Shown here: piece after piece, positions 27,311-36,058 of the stretch
Layout: each line of letters begins with the position of its first letter
How positions within the stretch are numbered: position 1 is the stretch's first letter
Source of the DNA: Neptuniibacter sp. CAU 1671
GTDB lineage: Bacteria > Pseudomonadota > Gammaproteobacteria > Pseudomonadales > Balneatricaceae
Assembly: GCF_029222905.1 (NCBI RefSeq)
Contig: NZ_JARHUE010000001.1
Coordinates: forward strand, 124,001 to 188,000
Direction of reading: 5' to 3'
Length of the DNA: 64,000 bases
Notes under the pieces: model-generated
What the model saw: only the letters and a program-made list of their open reading frames with translations
What the model was told of the DNA's origin: nothing
The model's database searches: none
Program-made: the position numbers and the translations under genes

Positions 27311-27373
27311 TTTCTTATCTCTCTTATTGTGGGCAGTGCCAGACGGCACCGCCTGTGTCTATTAACTGCCTGC

Positions 27374-28876
27374 TCAGGCAACACCTTTCCACTGCTTCCA
27401 GCGTTTCTCATCCGGCGAACCTTTCATATCCATATTGTCCGCACCGACATTGAAGTGGTAGTAATCCGACAGCACCTGCTCTACACCCGGACCGCCACAG
27501 TTACCCTGCAGGATCTGATGCACCGGCAGCCATGACTGCACATATTTTTCAGGTTCGTCGTGGAAGATGTCTTTGCAACCATCTGAACAGAAGTGATAAC
27601 GATCGCCGTTATAAACGGTATCGCGATACGCAATCTGGGTCGGGTCATCCATCTCTGTAAACAGCATCGGAATCTGACAGGTGGTACACAGCTGCGGCAG
27701 GGCTTTGGTGTAGAAACGTTTGCCTTCTGCTTCCAGCTTTTTGGCCATTTCCCAGCGTGGGCGGTAATACTTATCGAAGGTTTCCGGGTATTTCTCGCTC
27801 AGCCAGTCCAGCTCTTCATCGGTTGGAATCCAGGTGTGGAAACCGGTTGCGTGACCGTGGGTGTAGAAGGTCCACCATGCCTGATGCGAGATGTGTTCTT
27901 TTTCTTTTTCAACCAGCGCGGCATATTTCGGCATGGTAATACCGTAACGGGCCAGATCCTTGAACAGCGCACCACCGGCTTCTTCGAAGTAAACCTCCCA
28001 GGCTTCCTTCCAGCTCATGACTTTGTTTGGCAGCATGTAATCCATCATCATGCCAACCAGTGTCAACAGTCGGGTGCCGCGCCAGAACCATTTATCGATC
28101 CACTTCTGCACAATCGGCACGTTATCTTCATGCTGTTCCAGCAGGAACTTGATCACTTCCAGACCCAGCGTCATGTGACGGGCCTCATCTGACTGGGCAG
28201 AGAAACCAAAGGTCACAGTCGCCATATCGCCGTTGTAAGCTGCACCCGACATAAAAGGCACAAACAGCAGGTTGGTCAGCACGTATTCAAAGCTGAAACC
28301 GATCGCCACCAGAAACTCGAAAGGACCGGCGCTACGTGCATCATGGAAGAAAGAGGTTGGCACGGATAGATACCAGACCCGGTCCTGCATGTTGCTCCAG
28401 CTCTGGAAACCGTCAAAATATTTATTGAACTGACTCATCGCATGTACCTGAGTCTGTACATGCCGTAGTTCGTCAATTGACTGCATCTGACAGGCGATAC
28501 GCGCACCCACGCCGCCGTACTGACGGCCGATATGAGCAAAACCCTGATGCGCCTGGTATTCCTGTGGAGAGATCCCGGTCAGGAACAGCTTGATCGCGTT
28601 CACATAGCGAGGATCAGACACATTCAGGTGACCATTGTTCTGGGCAAACGCATCTAGGATGGCATAGAGTTTTTTCTCTTTTTCAGCCTGATATTTCCAG
28701 TAAGCATCCATGGTCAGGCGGAACGGGTCTTCCCATTTTGACCAGTCAGTGATCTTGATGCCCTCAAACTCCTCCATCGGAAACGCATCTTTGCGATCCT
28801 GATAAGAAAACTCCCAATCCAGATCCCGCGTCAGCAGGCTGTATTTCTCTTTCAGACTTAATTTCTTAGCTGCCAT
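27374..28876 (-). CDS. dmpN: Phenol hydroxylase large oxygenase subunit P3 (di-iron)
   Basis: 500 aa from the ATG at 28876 (MAAKKLSLKEKYSLLTRDLD), which has AAGGTG eight bases ahead and matches DmpN; an in-frame ATG at 28900 overlaps the end of dmpM. Di-iron ligand motifs E-x-x-H are present twice: DELRH (Glu136, His139) and SDEARH (Glu231, His234). The C-terminal CTTCQIPM...CSDGCKDIFHDEPEKY is the YHS-type segment of this family. It hydroxylates phenol to catechol using O2, with electrons from DmpP and the effector DmpM. Confidence 0.97.
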   Translation of the reverse strand: MAAKKLSLKEKYSLLTRDLDWEFSYQDRKDAFPMEEFEGIKITDWSKWEDPFRLTMDAYWKYQAEKEKKLYAILDAFAQNNGHLNVSDPRYVNAIKLFLTGISPQEYQAHQGFAHIGRQYGGVGARIACQMQSIDELRHVQTQVHAMSQFNKYFDGFQSWSNMQDRVWYLSVPTSFFHDARSAGPFEFLVAIGFSFEYVLTNLLFVPFMSGAAYNGDMATVTFGFSAQSDEARHMTLGLEVIKFLLEQHEDNVPIVQKWIDKWFWRGTRLLTLVGMMMDYMLPNKVMSWKEAWEVYFEEAGGALFKDLARYGITMPKYAALVEKEKEHISHQAWWTFYTHGHATGFHTWIPTDEELDWLSEKYPETFDKYYRPRWEMAKKLEAEGKRFYTKALPQLCTTCQIPMLFTEMDDPTQIAYRDTVYNGDRYHFCSDGCKDIFHDEPEKYVQSWLPVHQILQGNCGGPGVEQVLSDYYHFNVGADNMDMKGSPDEKRWKQWKGVA

Positions 28877-28892
28877 TGTGGTCACCTTATTC

Positions 28893-29162
28893 TTATTCAT
28901 TCCAGCTCAGGCTGAGTTGATCATCATCTTCATCTACGTTACCGCCCAGGGTGATCAGGCTCAGATGCAGCTCCTGCATATCCCAGTCACGGCCCATTTT
29001 TTCTTCGACGGTTTCACGCTTCACCACCAGATAACCCTCAGCCTCAATGCGAATCATCGCGGGCTGATGGATGATGGTGGATTCCGGGTTGTCTTCTTCG
29101 ATCGCCTCGACGATATAACGCGCTTCATCATTGTCCTGCAGCGCCAGATACACTTTTGACAT
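28893..29162 (-). CDS. dmpM: Phenol hydroxylase activator protein P2
   Basis: 89 aa from the ATG at 29162 (MSKVYLALQDND), six bases after GGGAG; an ATG two codons upstream is too close to that RBS. MmoB/DmpM-family cofactor-less effector: EAIEEDNPESTIIHQPAMIR and GRDWDMQELHLSLITLGGNV match the family core. It binds the hydroxylase and tunes oxygen activation. Sits between dmpL and dmpN as in the Pseudomonas operon. Confidence 0.96.
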   Translation of the reverse strand: MSKVYLALQDNDEARYIVEAIEEDNPESTIIHQPAMIRIEAEGYLVVKRETVEEKMGRDWDMQELHLSLITLGGNVDEDDDQLSLSWNE

Positions 29163-29173
29163 AGCCATCTCCC

Positions 29174-30157
29174 TTACTTGATGCCCGCTTTGGCAACACG
29201 TTTGTCCAGTTCAGCCAGTGCGATCGTCAGTGCATCTTCACCCAGCATTTCAATTGCCAGCGGCGCGAATGCTTCAGCCGCTTTGCCACGCCATTTGCTG
29301 ATCCACTCGGTCATCAGGGTTTTGTTTTCTTCAGACTCGGACACAGCAATTTTCAGTACAGCCTCCAGCCAGCGGCTGGTGTCTTTGTTCCACTCCTGCA
29401 TAAACTCCGTCAGCATGGCGATATCCTGACCATCGTCGGCTACCAGTTTTTCATCCAGCTGGACGTAGAACAGGTTGAACATCAGCGTATCGATCACCAG
29501 ATCCTGTGCCAGGAACAGTTCAAACCAGTCTTTCTGCACCAGCGTCTCTTCACACAGGGCACGTAGCGGTTGCCAAACGGCGTCATTCATCCAGTAACCT
29601 TTGGCTTCCTGCAGGGCATCGCTACTGTTGCCGTCCAGAATCAGGCCGATGCGGGAGAGATACTGCGCTATACCCAGGCGGTCCATGGCGTTGTAGAGCA
29701 GCGCCTGAGTAATCGCCGTGCCGTAACCGTAGGCTGTGCCATACATGTTATTGAGGTTGGCAGCCTGCTCGAGGTGACGCAGCGGGATCAGGAAACGTAC
29801 CACCAGATCACGTACCTCAGCCGGCAGTCGTTCAGCCAGTCCACGCTTTTCAAAGAACGCATAGTTACTTTCTGCGTTCTCCTGCATGCGGGCACGCTGC
29901 TGTACATAGGTGCCGTAGTAGAACTGTCGCGGGTCCTTGAAGGCGTACCAGTCGGCCATTTTCAGCGCCGTGCGATTGGGATCATTCAGTTCGTGCTGTG
30001 GGTCCCACAACGGACGGTAGTGGAAGTTGGTTTCAGCCTGCACATCGTAGGTGGCTTCCTGATACCGGGTAGCCGGCTTATCCCCAAAACGACGCTCGAT
30101 GTGCGCAAAGGTGTTGCGAACCGGCTCCAGGGTAGAGGTCTTGATCTGAATACTCAT
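29174..30157 (-). CDS. dmpL: Phenol hydroxylase beta oxygenase subunit P1
   Basis: 327 aa. DmpL-like throughout: MSIQIKTSTLEPVRNTFAHI, the RTALKMADWYAFKDPRQFYYG block and EQAANLNNMYGTAYGYGTAI. It is ferritin-like in fold but lacks the iron ligands of DmpN and acts as scaffold. Overlaps neither neighbour: 20 bases after dmpK, 11 before dmpM. Confidence 0.96.
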   Translation of the reverse strand: MSIQIKTSTLEPVRNTFAHIERRFGDKPATRYQEATYDVQAETNFHYRPLWDPQHELNDPNRTALKMADWYAFKDPRQFYYGTYVQQRARMQENAESNYAFFEKRGLAERLPAEVRDLVVRFLIPLRHLEQAANLNNMYGTAYGYGTAITQALLYNAMDRLGIAQYLSRIGLILDGNSSDALQEAKGYWMNDAVWQPLRALCEETLVQKDWFELFLAQDLVIDTLMFNLFYVQLDEKLVADDGQDIAMLTEFMQEWNKDTSRWLEAVLKIAVSESEENKTLMTEWISKWRGKAAEAFAPLAIEMLGEDALTIALAELDKRVAKAGIK

Positions 30158-30177
30158 AGGTCATATTCCCGCAAGGG

Positions 30178-30492
30178 TCAGTTATTTTTATTTGATCGGT
30201 CGTGATTGTTCGCCATCAGGGTTTCCTCCCCGTAACGCCACTTGCTCATTTCTGCATCCACTGCAGCCATCTGTTCATCGGTCATGAACTGAACGGCGTT
30301 GGCTTCACAGAAAATCTCAAAGGCTTGCTGAGGCATCACAAGCTCAACAAAGAGTGAGGGTTCGTTAATGGCAAAATCGAATTCAACAAAACGTGCACCA
30401 GGCGCACTGCGCACCCGCACATATTTGGTCAGTTGGCGCGCTTCCTGTTTGGAAGGCTGGTCCGGTACTGCTTTAAGGTTGGTGTGTTTCAT
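30178..30492 (-). CDS. dmpK: Phenol hydroxylase assembly protein P0
   Basis: 104 aa, slightly longer than usual because of a C-terminal extension (MANNHDRSNKNN). Core TKYVRVRSAPGARFVEFDFA and FCEANAVQFMTDEQMAAVD match DmpK/PhK, needed for loading iron into the hydroxylase rather than for catalysis. First gene of the operon, with the sigma-54 promoter ending 38 bases upstream of its ATG. Confidence 0.95.
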   Translation of the reverse strand: MKHTNLKAVPDQPSKQEARQLTKYVRVRSAPGARFVEFDFAINEPSLFVELVMPQQAFEIFCEANAVQFMTDEQMAAVDAEMSKWRYGEETLMANNHDRSNKNN

Positions 30493-30529
30493 GGCTCTAA
30501 TTCACGTTTTTATTGTTGTACCCGGTTAG

Positions 30530-30545
30530 AGCAAAGGGTGTGCCA
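30530..30545 (-). promoter_or_regulatory. Sigma-54 promoter of dmpKLMNOP
   Basis: The minus strand reads TGGCACACCCTTTGCT, with GG-N10-GC spacing, close to the Pseudomonas Po promoter consensus. It predicts a start near 30518 and a short leader of about 26 bases before the dmpK ATG. Confidence 0.95.
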
Positions 30546-30641
30546 GCAATAAAAATCAGGTGAATAGAGCCTGATAAAAAATCTATAAGCTATTGTTTAG
30601 AATAATTTTTATTTTTTAAACTTGTTCTTTTAAGCAGCCGA

Positions 30642-30662
30642 ATTGACTGTCAGTTTATCAAT
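30642..30662 (-). promoter_or_regulatory. Candidate UAS for the phenol activator
   Basis: Inverted repeat ATTGA-N11-TCAAT about 125-145 bases upstream of the predicted dmpK start. The TTGA/TCAA half-sites agree with the general DmpR/XylR operator type; binding is inferred. Confidence 0.45.
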
Positions 30663-30936
30663 CGATGTCTATTTCAGAGGGTGATGAAATGATGAGGTAA
30701 CCCGCCCTGCCTTATGATTTCAACAGGCAACTGAAGCCTGCGAGCAACCTGCAAAAAACATTTTTGTGCAGCTTTGCACATCGAGCATTGAAATTTGTCC
30801 TGCACTATAGTCACATGAAAAAAGACAACCCTGAACGGGACCGATTTTCAGAACACCTGACTGTTTTGAGAACCTGCCTGGCACGGGTTGAACTGCAAGC
30901 ACCCATTACTCTAAAAATAATACAGCGGTATCTTAG

Positions 30937-32640
30937 ATGGACACAGACACACCTTCGGCCACCCGGCCGGATGACTTAATCAGTCAGATTCAGTTTGCCT
31001 ATAAAGACGGCAAAATCTGGCTGGATGAACAGCGCATGCTGCTGATTCATGCAACAGTAATGGGTTCTCTGCGTAAAGAACTGATCACTACCATGGGCAT
31101 TGAGCGCGCCCGCGGATTCCTGATGCGCTTTGGCTATCAGTCCGGCATGAAGGATGCCGAGCTGGCGCATAAACTCCGGCCCGAAATCTCCAGCGCCGAA
31201 GCCTTTATGGTTGGTCCGCAGCTGCATGCACTGAAGGGCATGGTGCGGGTTGAGATGGAACAGCTGGATTTTGATATTGAGAAAAAACAGTTCTTTGCCA
31301 AGTTCAACTGGCATGACTCCTACGAGGCCGAGGTCCATCTGGCTGAATTTGGCACCGCCGCCGAACCGATCTGCTGGACGCTGCTGGGTTACGCCAGTGG
31401 CTTCACCTCCTACTACATGGGACAGAAAGTCTTTTTTAAAGAAACCCACTGTGCCGGTTGCGGTGATACTCACTGCAGCATTGAAGGCAGACCCGCTGAT
31501 GAATGGGAAGATAAAGAAGAACTTGAACGCCAGCTGCTGCCCGACCCCATTATCGAAGAACTCTTTGCCCTGCGTTATGAGGTCAGTACCCTAAGAGAAA
31601 ACATGCAACTCATGCGCTGTCCGGCGGATGATCTGCTGTTTAATTCAGTAGGTCAGTCAGAGGCATTTAAGAATGTCTGTCGACTGATCCAGCGCGCCTC
31701 TGACAGTACCGTCACTGTGTTGCTGCAGGGTGAAACCGGTGTAGGTAAAGAGGTGGTTGCCCGCGGCCTTCATCAGAGTAGCCCTCGGGCTGACAAACCC
31801 TTTATTGCGGTGAATTGTGCCTGTATCCCGCCGGATCTTATCGAGGCTGAACTGTTTGGCGTGCGTAAAGGCGCCTATACCGGTGCCACAGAATCCCGCG
31901 AAGGTAAGTTTGAGCGGGCGCATGAGGGCACCATCTTTCTGGATGAAGTGATCGAACTCAGCCCCCGCGCGCAGGCCTCCCTGCTTCGCGTTATTCAGGA
32001 GGGTGAGCTGGAACGTGTCGGGGGTACCGAGACCCGCAAAGTGGATGTCCGCATCGTCGCCGCCACCAACGAAGACCTTGCCCTGGCGGTAGAACAGGGG
32101 CGGTTCCGTGCGGATCTTTTTTACCGGCTGAATGTGTTCCCAGTGAATATCCCACCCCTGCGGGAACGCAAGGAAGATATACCCCTGCTGGTTGATCACT
32201 TCCTGGAGAAATATCACACCAAATACAACAAAAAGACTCAGGGCGTCTCCGACAAGGCGCTGGATGCCCTGCTCCACTATAAATGGCCGGGCAATATCCG
32301 GGAGCTGGAGAACATGATGGAGCGCGGGGTGATCTTAACGGACAACAACCGCAGCATCGATATGTATGCCTTCTTCCCCTCTCTGGTGGAGCCTACCCAC
32401 CCGCTGCGGGTGACTGCATCCACCGGTGAAGTGCAGGATAACGTCAGTCAATCCACCGCAGGTGATGATCTGATCGAACAGCTGATCAATGCTTCGGTTA
32501 ACCTCGATCAGCTCGAGTCAGATCTGTTGCAACGTGCGATGGATAAAACCGAAGGCAATATCACCCAGGCCGCAAAACTGCTGGGCATTACCCGTCCGCA
32601 AATGGCCTACAGGCTGAAAAAAACCGAATCTGCCAGCTGA
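30937..32640 (+). CDS. dmpR: DmpR-like phenol-responsive sigma-54 activator, paralogue 2
   Basis: 567 aa. XylR_N sensor (about 18-125), V4R domain with Cys172, Cys175 and Cys180 (FKETHCAGCGDTHC), AAA+ with Walker A GETGVGKE (265-272), GAYTGA (312-317) and GTIFLDEV, Fis-type HTH (NITQAAKLLGITRPQ) at the end. In the family, phenol binding to the sensor releases repression of the ATPase. Its position, divergent from dmpK and upstream of dmpQ, makes it the obvious regulator of both phenol operons. The stop codon directly abuts the left end of the inverted-repeat element at 32641. Confidence 0.93.
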   Translation: MDTDTPSATRPDDLISQIQFAYKDGKIWLDEQRMLLIHATVMGSLRKELITTMGIERARGFLMRFGYQSGMKDAELAHKLRPEISSAEAFMVGPQLHALKGMVRVEMEQLDFDIEKKQFFAKFNWHDSYEAEVHLAEFGTAAEPICWTLLGYASGFTSYYMGQKVFFKETHCAGCGDTHCSIEGRPADEWEDKEELERQLLPDPIIEELFALRYEVSTLRENMQLMRCPADDLLFNSVGQSEAFKNVCRLIQRASDSTVTVLLQGETGVGKEVVARGLHQSSPRADKPFIAVNCACIPPDLIEAELFGVRKGAYTGATESREGKFERAHEGTIFLDEVIELSPRAQASLLRVIQEGELERVGGTETRKVDVRIVAATNEDLALAVEQGRFRADLFYRLNVFPVNIPPLRERKEDIPLLVDHFLEKYHTKYNKKTQGVSDKALDALLHYKWPGNIRELENMMERGVILTDNNRSIDMYAFFPSLVEPTHPLRVTASTGEVQDNVSQSTAGDDLIEQLINASVNLDQLESDLLQRAMDKTEGNITQAAKLLGITRPQMAYRLKKTESAS

Positions 32641-32895
32641 GGAACCTGCAAACAAGTCCCAAACTCCTCAGACTACCAGAACGTTTCAAGGCAACGATTA
32701 CAGGCATGCTGGTTGCCTGTCGAAAATCGTTAACAAAGAAATTGATCGTTCTGTTAGTCCCGCTGGGTGGGCATTAAATCCCCTTCCTGCTTTGTCAGGC
32801 AGCTTGAAAAGGACTCGTCATTCCACTTCGCTACCTTTCGCGCATTAAGTCGATTTACTACCCACTGAGAAATTTGGGACTTATTCGCAGGTTCC
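32641..32895. mobile_element. MITE-like inverted-repeat element with nested stem-loops
   Basis: 255 bases bounded by 31 bp terminal inverted repeats, 32641-32671 and 32865-32895, identical at 27 of 31 positions by my alignment (left end GGAACCTGCAAACAAGTCCC). Inside are further dyads: GACTACCAGAACG (32671-32683) against CGTTCTGTTAGTC further in, and AACGATT...AATCGTT enclosing GGCA...TGCC. It has no coding capacity. This is the structure of a miniature transposable element or a degenerate IS. A clear target duplication was not found (CTGA to the left, CTAA to the right). Confidence 0.75.
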
Positions 32896-32960
32896 CTAAT
32901 CATTTGCCACAGTCTGAAGCAGCAGGCTGTGGCGATTTCATCAACTCGTTAAATTTACAA

Positions 32961-32986
32961 AACCTATTTAATCATTTAATCAGGTT
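32961..32986 (+). promoter_or_regulatory. Candidate UAS of the meta operon
   Basis: Imperfect 26 bp dyad with outer arms AACCT / AGGTT and an internal TTTAATCATTTAAT core, 155-180 bases upstream of the predicted dmpQ start. Position fits an enhancer site; sequence is unlike the one before dmpK, so the assignment is weak. Confidence 0.35.
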
Positions 32987-33113
32987 CAGCTGTTTTTCGT
33001 TCCGATTCAGCAAAGCCTTCAAATCCCACCTTCGTACTCGAAATAAAATTTATCCATTTATATTCAATAGCTTAACAACAATATCCGCACTTCTTTATTA
33101 ACAGCACCCACGC

Positions 33114-33129
33114 TGGCACACCCCTTGCA
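33114..33129 (+). promoter_or_regulatory. Sigma-54 promoter of the dmpQBCDEFGHI operon
   Basis: TGGCACACCCCTTGCA with GG-N10-GC spacing, differing from the dmpK promoter at only two positions. Predicted start near 33141, about 30 bases before dmpQ. Confidence 0.95.
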
Positions 33130-33170
33130 AAAACCGGTTAAACCATAAAAACAACAATCGGTTTATCACT

Positions 33171-33506
33171 ATGCAGATCATGACAACGGAATTTTGTGGG
33201 CCGTTTCAGCCCTTCCGTATCCAGGTCACTAACAGAGATCAGGAATTTCTCTGCCCTGCCGGCAGCAACCTGCTCAAAGCGATGGAACGCAAAAACAGCG
33301 GCTGTATTTCAGTTGGCTGTCGTGGTGGCGGTTGCGGACTGTGCAAAATCCGCGTCGTTCAGGGCGAATTTCACAGCAAACGCATGAGCAAAGCCCATAT
33401 CAGCGATGACGACCTGGAACAGGGTGTTGTGCTTGCGTGCCGTATCTCTCCCGCCAGCGATCTGGTGATTGAATCCGATCAATATCAACCTCCCGTCGCC
33501 GGGTAA
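33171..33506 (+). CDS. dmpQ: 2Fe-2S ferredoxin protecting catechol 2,3-dioxygenase
   Basis: 111 aa from ATG 33171, or 108 from ATG 33180. Plant-type ferredoxin of the XylT/DmpQ group: C-x5-C-x4-C-x2-C region GCRGGGCGLCKIRV and a late Cys in VVLACRISPASD. XylT-type proteins re-reduce the iron of inactivated catechol 2,3-dioxygenase, encoded 49 bases downstream. First gene after the sigma-54 promoter. Confidence 0.93.
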   Translation: MQIMTTEFCGPFQPFRIQVTNRDQEFLCPAGSNLLKAMERKNSGCISVGCRGGGCGLCKIRVVQGEFHSKRMSKAHISDDDLEQGVVLACRISPASDLVIESDQYQPPVAG

Positions 33507-33555
33507 TCAGGTGGCTGCGGGTAAACGACAAAAATAATAAACAGAGGAACTTAAG

Positions 33556-34476
33556 ATGAAAAAAGGTGTGATGCGTCCCGGGCATGTCCAAATCAGGGTA
33601 TTAGATCTGGATGAAGCCGTAGCTCACTACACGGATCTGGTGGGTCTGACCGAAGTTGACCGTGATGATCAGGGCCGTGTTTATCTCAAAGCCTGGACAG
33701 AGGTCGACAAGTTTTCTGTCGTGCTACGCGAAGATGACACCCCCGGTATGGATTATATGGGCTTTAAATGTCTGGACGAAGCCACGCTGGATACGCTGCG
33801 CGGCGCACTGATTGAATATGGCTGCACCATTGATGATATCCCTGCGGGCGAACTGAACGACTGCGGTCGTCGGGTCCGTTTTACCGCACCAAGCGGCCAT
33901 AACTTTGAGCTGTTCGCTACCAAAAAACAGCTTGGCACAAGTGTGGGCAATCACAACCCTGAAGCCTGGCCACGTGATTTGAAAGGCATGAAAGCACAGC
34001 GTTTTGATCACTGCCTGCTGTACGGCGTTGAACTGGAAAAAACCCTGAATCTGTTCCGCGATGTGCTGGGCTTTGATCTGGTTGAGCAGGTTATGACCCC
34101 GGACGGTAAACGTGTTGCGCAGTTCCTTACCGTCAGCATGAAAGCCCATGATATCGCGTTCATCGATCATCCGGAGCCGGGCAAATTCCACCATGCCTCT
34201 TTCTATCTGGAGACCTGGGATGACGTACTGCGTGCCGGTGACCTGCTGTCCATGACCGACACTTCAATTGATATCGGTCCGACCCGCCACGGTATCACCC
34301 ACGGCCAGACCATCTACTTCTTTGATCCGTCTGGCAACCGCAACGAAGTGTTCTGCGGCGGTGATTATTTCTATCCCGACCATGAACCTATCACCTGGGA
34401 TGCTGAAAAACTGGGTAAGGCGATCTTCTATCACGATCGCGAACTGAACGAGCGCTTCCTGACTGTATTGACCTGA
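33556..34476 (+). CDS. dmpB: Catechol 2,3-dioxygenase
   Basis: 306 aa extradiol dioxygenase. Fe(II) ligands His152 (FDHCLLYG), His213 (FHHASFYLE) and Glu264 (NRNEVFCGG) align with His153, His214 and Glu265 of XylE with an offset of one. It opens catechol to 2-hydroxymuconic semialdehyde. RBS AGAGGA is 8-9 bases ahead of the ATG. The gene is separated from dmpC by 111 bases with a stem-loop, unusual in an otherwise tightly packed operon. Confidence 0.97.
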   Translation: MKKGVMRPGHVQIRVLDLDEAVAHYTDLVGLTEVDRDDQGRVYLKAWTEVDKFSVVLREDDTPGMDYMGFKCLDEATLDTLRGALIEYGCTIDDIPAGELNDCGRRVRFTAPSGHNFELFATKKQLGTSVGNHNPEAWPRDLKGMKAQRFDHCLLYGVELEKTLNLFRDVLGFDLVEQVMTPDGKRVAQFLTVSMKAHDIAFIDHPEPGKFHHASFYLETWDDVLRAGDLLSMTDTSIDIGPTRHGITHGQTIYFFDPSGNRNEVFCGGDYFYPDHEPITWDAEKLGKAIFYHDRELNERFLTVLT

Positions 34477-34522
34477 AGCCTGACCAAAAAAATGTCTGCT
34501 GTCCCCGCCACAACGGAGGCAG

Positions 34523-34545
34523 CAGGCAAGGAACACTATTGCCTG
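34523..34545 (+). other. Stem-loop between dmpB and dmpC
   Basis: Stem CAGGCAA / TTGCCTG with a nine-base loop in the 111 base dmpB-dmpC gap; no T-run follows. It may protect the 3' end of a dmpQB message or partly attenuate downstream expression. Confidence 0.45.
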
Positions 34546-34587
34546 AACTAAGCAGTCAGTCGCGTGTTTTTGAAAAAAGAGAGCGTT

Positions 34588-36048
34588 ATGAAAGAGTTTA
34601 AACATTTTATAAACGGCGAATTTGCAGCCTCCGCCAGTAACAGCACCTTTGAGAACCGCTGTCCGGTAGATAACAGCCTGATCGGTATGGTGCATGAAGC
34701 GGGCCAGGTGGAAGTGGACGCCGCAGTTGCCGCCGCCAAACGCGCGTTGAAAGGTCCCTGGGGCAAGATGACTCAGGCGGAACGCATCAAACTGCTGGAT
34801 AAGGTCGCTAACCGAATCAACGAACGTTTTGATGAATTTCTGAAAGCCGAGTGCCTCGATACCGGCAAACCGGAAAAGATCGCCTCGCACATCGATATCC
34901 CCCGTGGTGCCGCCAATTTCAAAGCGTTTTCTGAGACTCTGGCCAATCACCCGACAGAAGCTTTCAAGCTGGATACCCCAGATGGCAGAAGCGCGCTGAA
35001 CTACGGCCACCGTACACCCAAGGGCGTGATTGCGGTGATCAGCCCATGGAACCTGCCGTTGCTGCTGATGACCTGGAAAGTCGGTCCGGCGCTGGCCTGT
35101 GGCAATACGGTTGTGGTTAAACCCTCAGAAGAAACCCCGGCCACCGCCACCCTGCTGGGTGAAGTGATGAACGAGTGCGGCGTACCGGCGGGCGTCTATA
35201 ACGTGGTGCATGGCTTTGGCCCGAACTCTGCAGGTGCCTTTCTCACCGCACATAAAGATGTGGATGCCATCACCTTTACCGGTGAAACCCGCACCGGTGA
35301 AATCATCATGCGTGCTGCCTCAGTCGGTCTGCGCAATATCTCGCTGGAATGCGGTGGCAAAAACCCCTCCCTGGTATTTGCCGACTGCGATATGGACAAA
35401 GCCATCGAAGGCACCATGCGTTCAGCCTTTGTGAACTGCGGTCAGGTCTGTCTGGGCACTGAGCGTGTATATGTGGAACGCCCAATCTTTGATGAGTTTG
35501 TCAGCCGCCTGAAACAGGGCGTTGAAAAACTGAAACTCGGCCGTCCGGAAGATCCAGACGTGGACTTTGGCCCGCTGGTCAGTCTGGAACACCGGGACAA
35601 GGTGCTCTCCTACTACAAGCTGGCAGAAGAGGAAGGCGCCAACGTCATCATCGGTGGTGGTGTGCCTGAGATGGGCGCCGAGCTGAATGCCGGTGCCTGG
35701 GTCGAACCGACGATCTGGACCGGCCTGCCGGATGATGCCCGGGTAGTGAACGAAGAGATCTTCGGCCCCTGCTGCCATATCCGCCCGTTTGATACCGAAG
35801 AGGAAGCGATTCAGCTGGCTAACGATACCCGTTATGGCCTGTCCGCCACCATCTGGACCGAAAACAGCTCCCGCGCCTCTCGCGTAGCCGAGCAGATGGA
35901 AGTGGGTCTGGTGTGGGTCAATAGCTGGTTCCTGCGTGATCTGCGCACCGCGTTTGGTGGTGCCAAGGAGTCCGGTATCGGCCGTGAAGGCGGTGTTCAC
36001 TCGCTGGAGTTCTACACCGAAACCAAAAACATCTGCATCAAGCTGTGA
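34588..36048 (+). CDS. dmpC: 2-hydroxymuconic semialdehyde dehydrogenase
   Basis: 486 aa from the ATG at 34588, preceded by AAAGAGAG; a GTG at 34564 is rejected. Aldehyde dehydrogenase fold: NAD-site Asn and Lys in SPWNLPLLL and KPSEETP, catalytic Glu in LECGGKNPS and Cys in NCGQVCLG. It oxidises the ring-cleavage product to 4-oxalocrotonate, the entry of the oxidative branch completed by DmpI and DmpH. Confidence 0.96.
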   Translation: MKEFKHFINGEFAASASNSTFENRCPVDNSLIGMVHEAGQVEVDAAVAAAKRALKGPWGKMTQAERIKLLDKVANRINERFDEFLKAECLDTGKPEKIASHIDIPRGAANFKAFSETLANHPTEAFKLDTPDGRSALNYGHRTPKGVIAVISPWNLPLLLMTWKVGPALACGNTVVVKPSEETPATATLLGEVMNECGVPAGVYNVVHGFGPNSAGAFLTAHKDVDAITFTGETRTGEIIMRAASVGLRNISLECGGKNPSLVFADCDMDKAIEGTMRSAFVNCGQVCLGTERVYVERPIFDEFVSRLKQGVEKLKLGRPEDPDVDFGPLVSLEHRDKVLSYYKLAEEEGANVIIGGGVPEMGAELNAGAWVEPTIWTGLPDDARVVNEEIFGPCCHIRPFDTEEEAIQLANDTRYGLSATIWTENSSRASRVAEQMEVGLVWVNSWFLRDLRTAFGGAKESGIGREGGVHSLEFYTETKNICIKL

Positions 36049-36058
36049 GTCGAAGAGC

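Larger units (their letters stand above)
30493..30936. other. Divergent control region between dmpK and the DmpR-like gene
   Basis: 444 bases with no supported gene. It holds the dmpK sigma-54 promoter (30530-30545), an AT-rich spacer suitable for bending, a candidate UAS (30642-30662) and, nearer the activator gene, a dyad TGTGCA-GCTT-TGCACA at 30765-30780. No clear -35/-10 pair was found for the activator. Confidence 0.65.
32896..33170. other. Meta-operon control region
   Basis: Gene-free and AT-rich toward dmpQ. It contains a candidate UAS (32961-32986) and the sigma-54 promoter (33114-33129). Together with the MITE-like element it fills the 530 base gap after the activator gene. Confidence 0.7.

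Noticed and set aside
30765-30780. Dyad TGTGCA-GCTT-TGCACA as a CRP or activator site
   Set aside because: Does not match the CRP spacing and core; no evidence for any particular regulator.
30764-30979. 71-codon plus-strand frame before the DmpR-like gene
   Set aside because: It overlaps the activator start in another frame and has no RBS or recognisable sequence.
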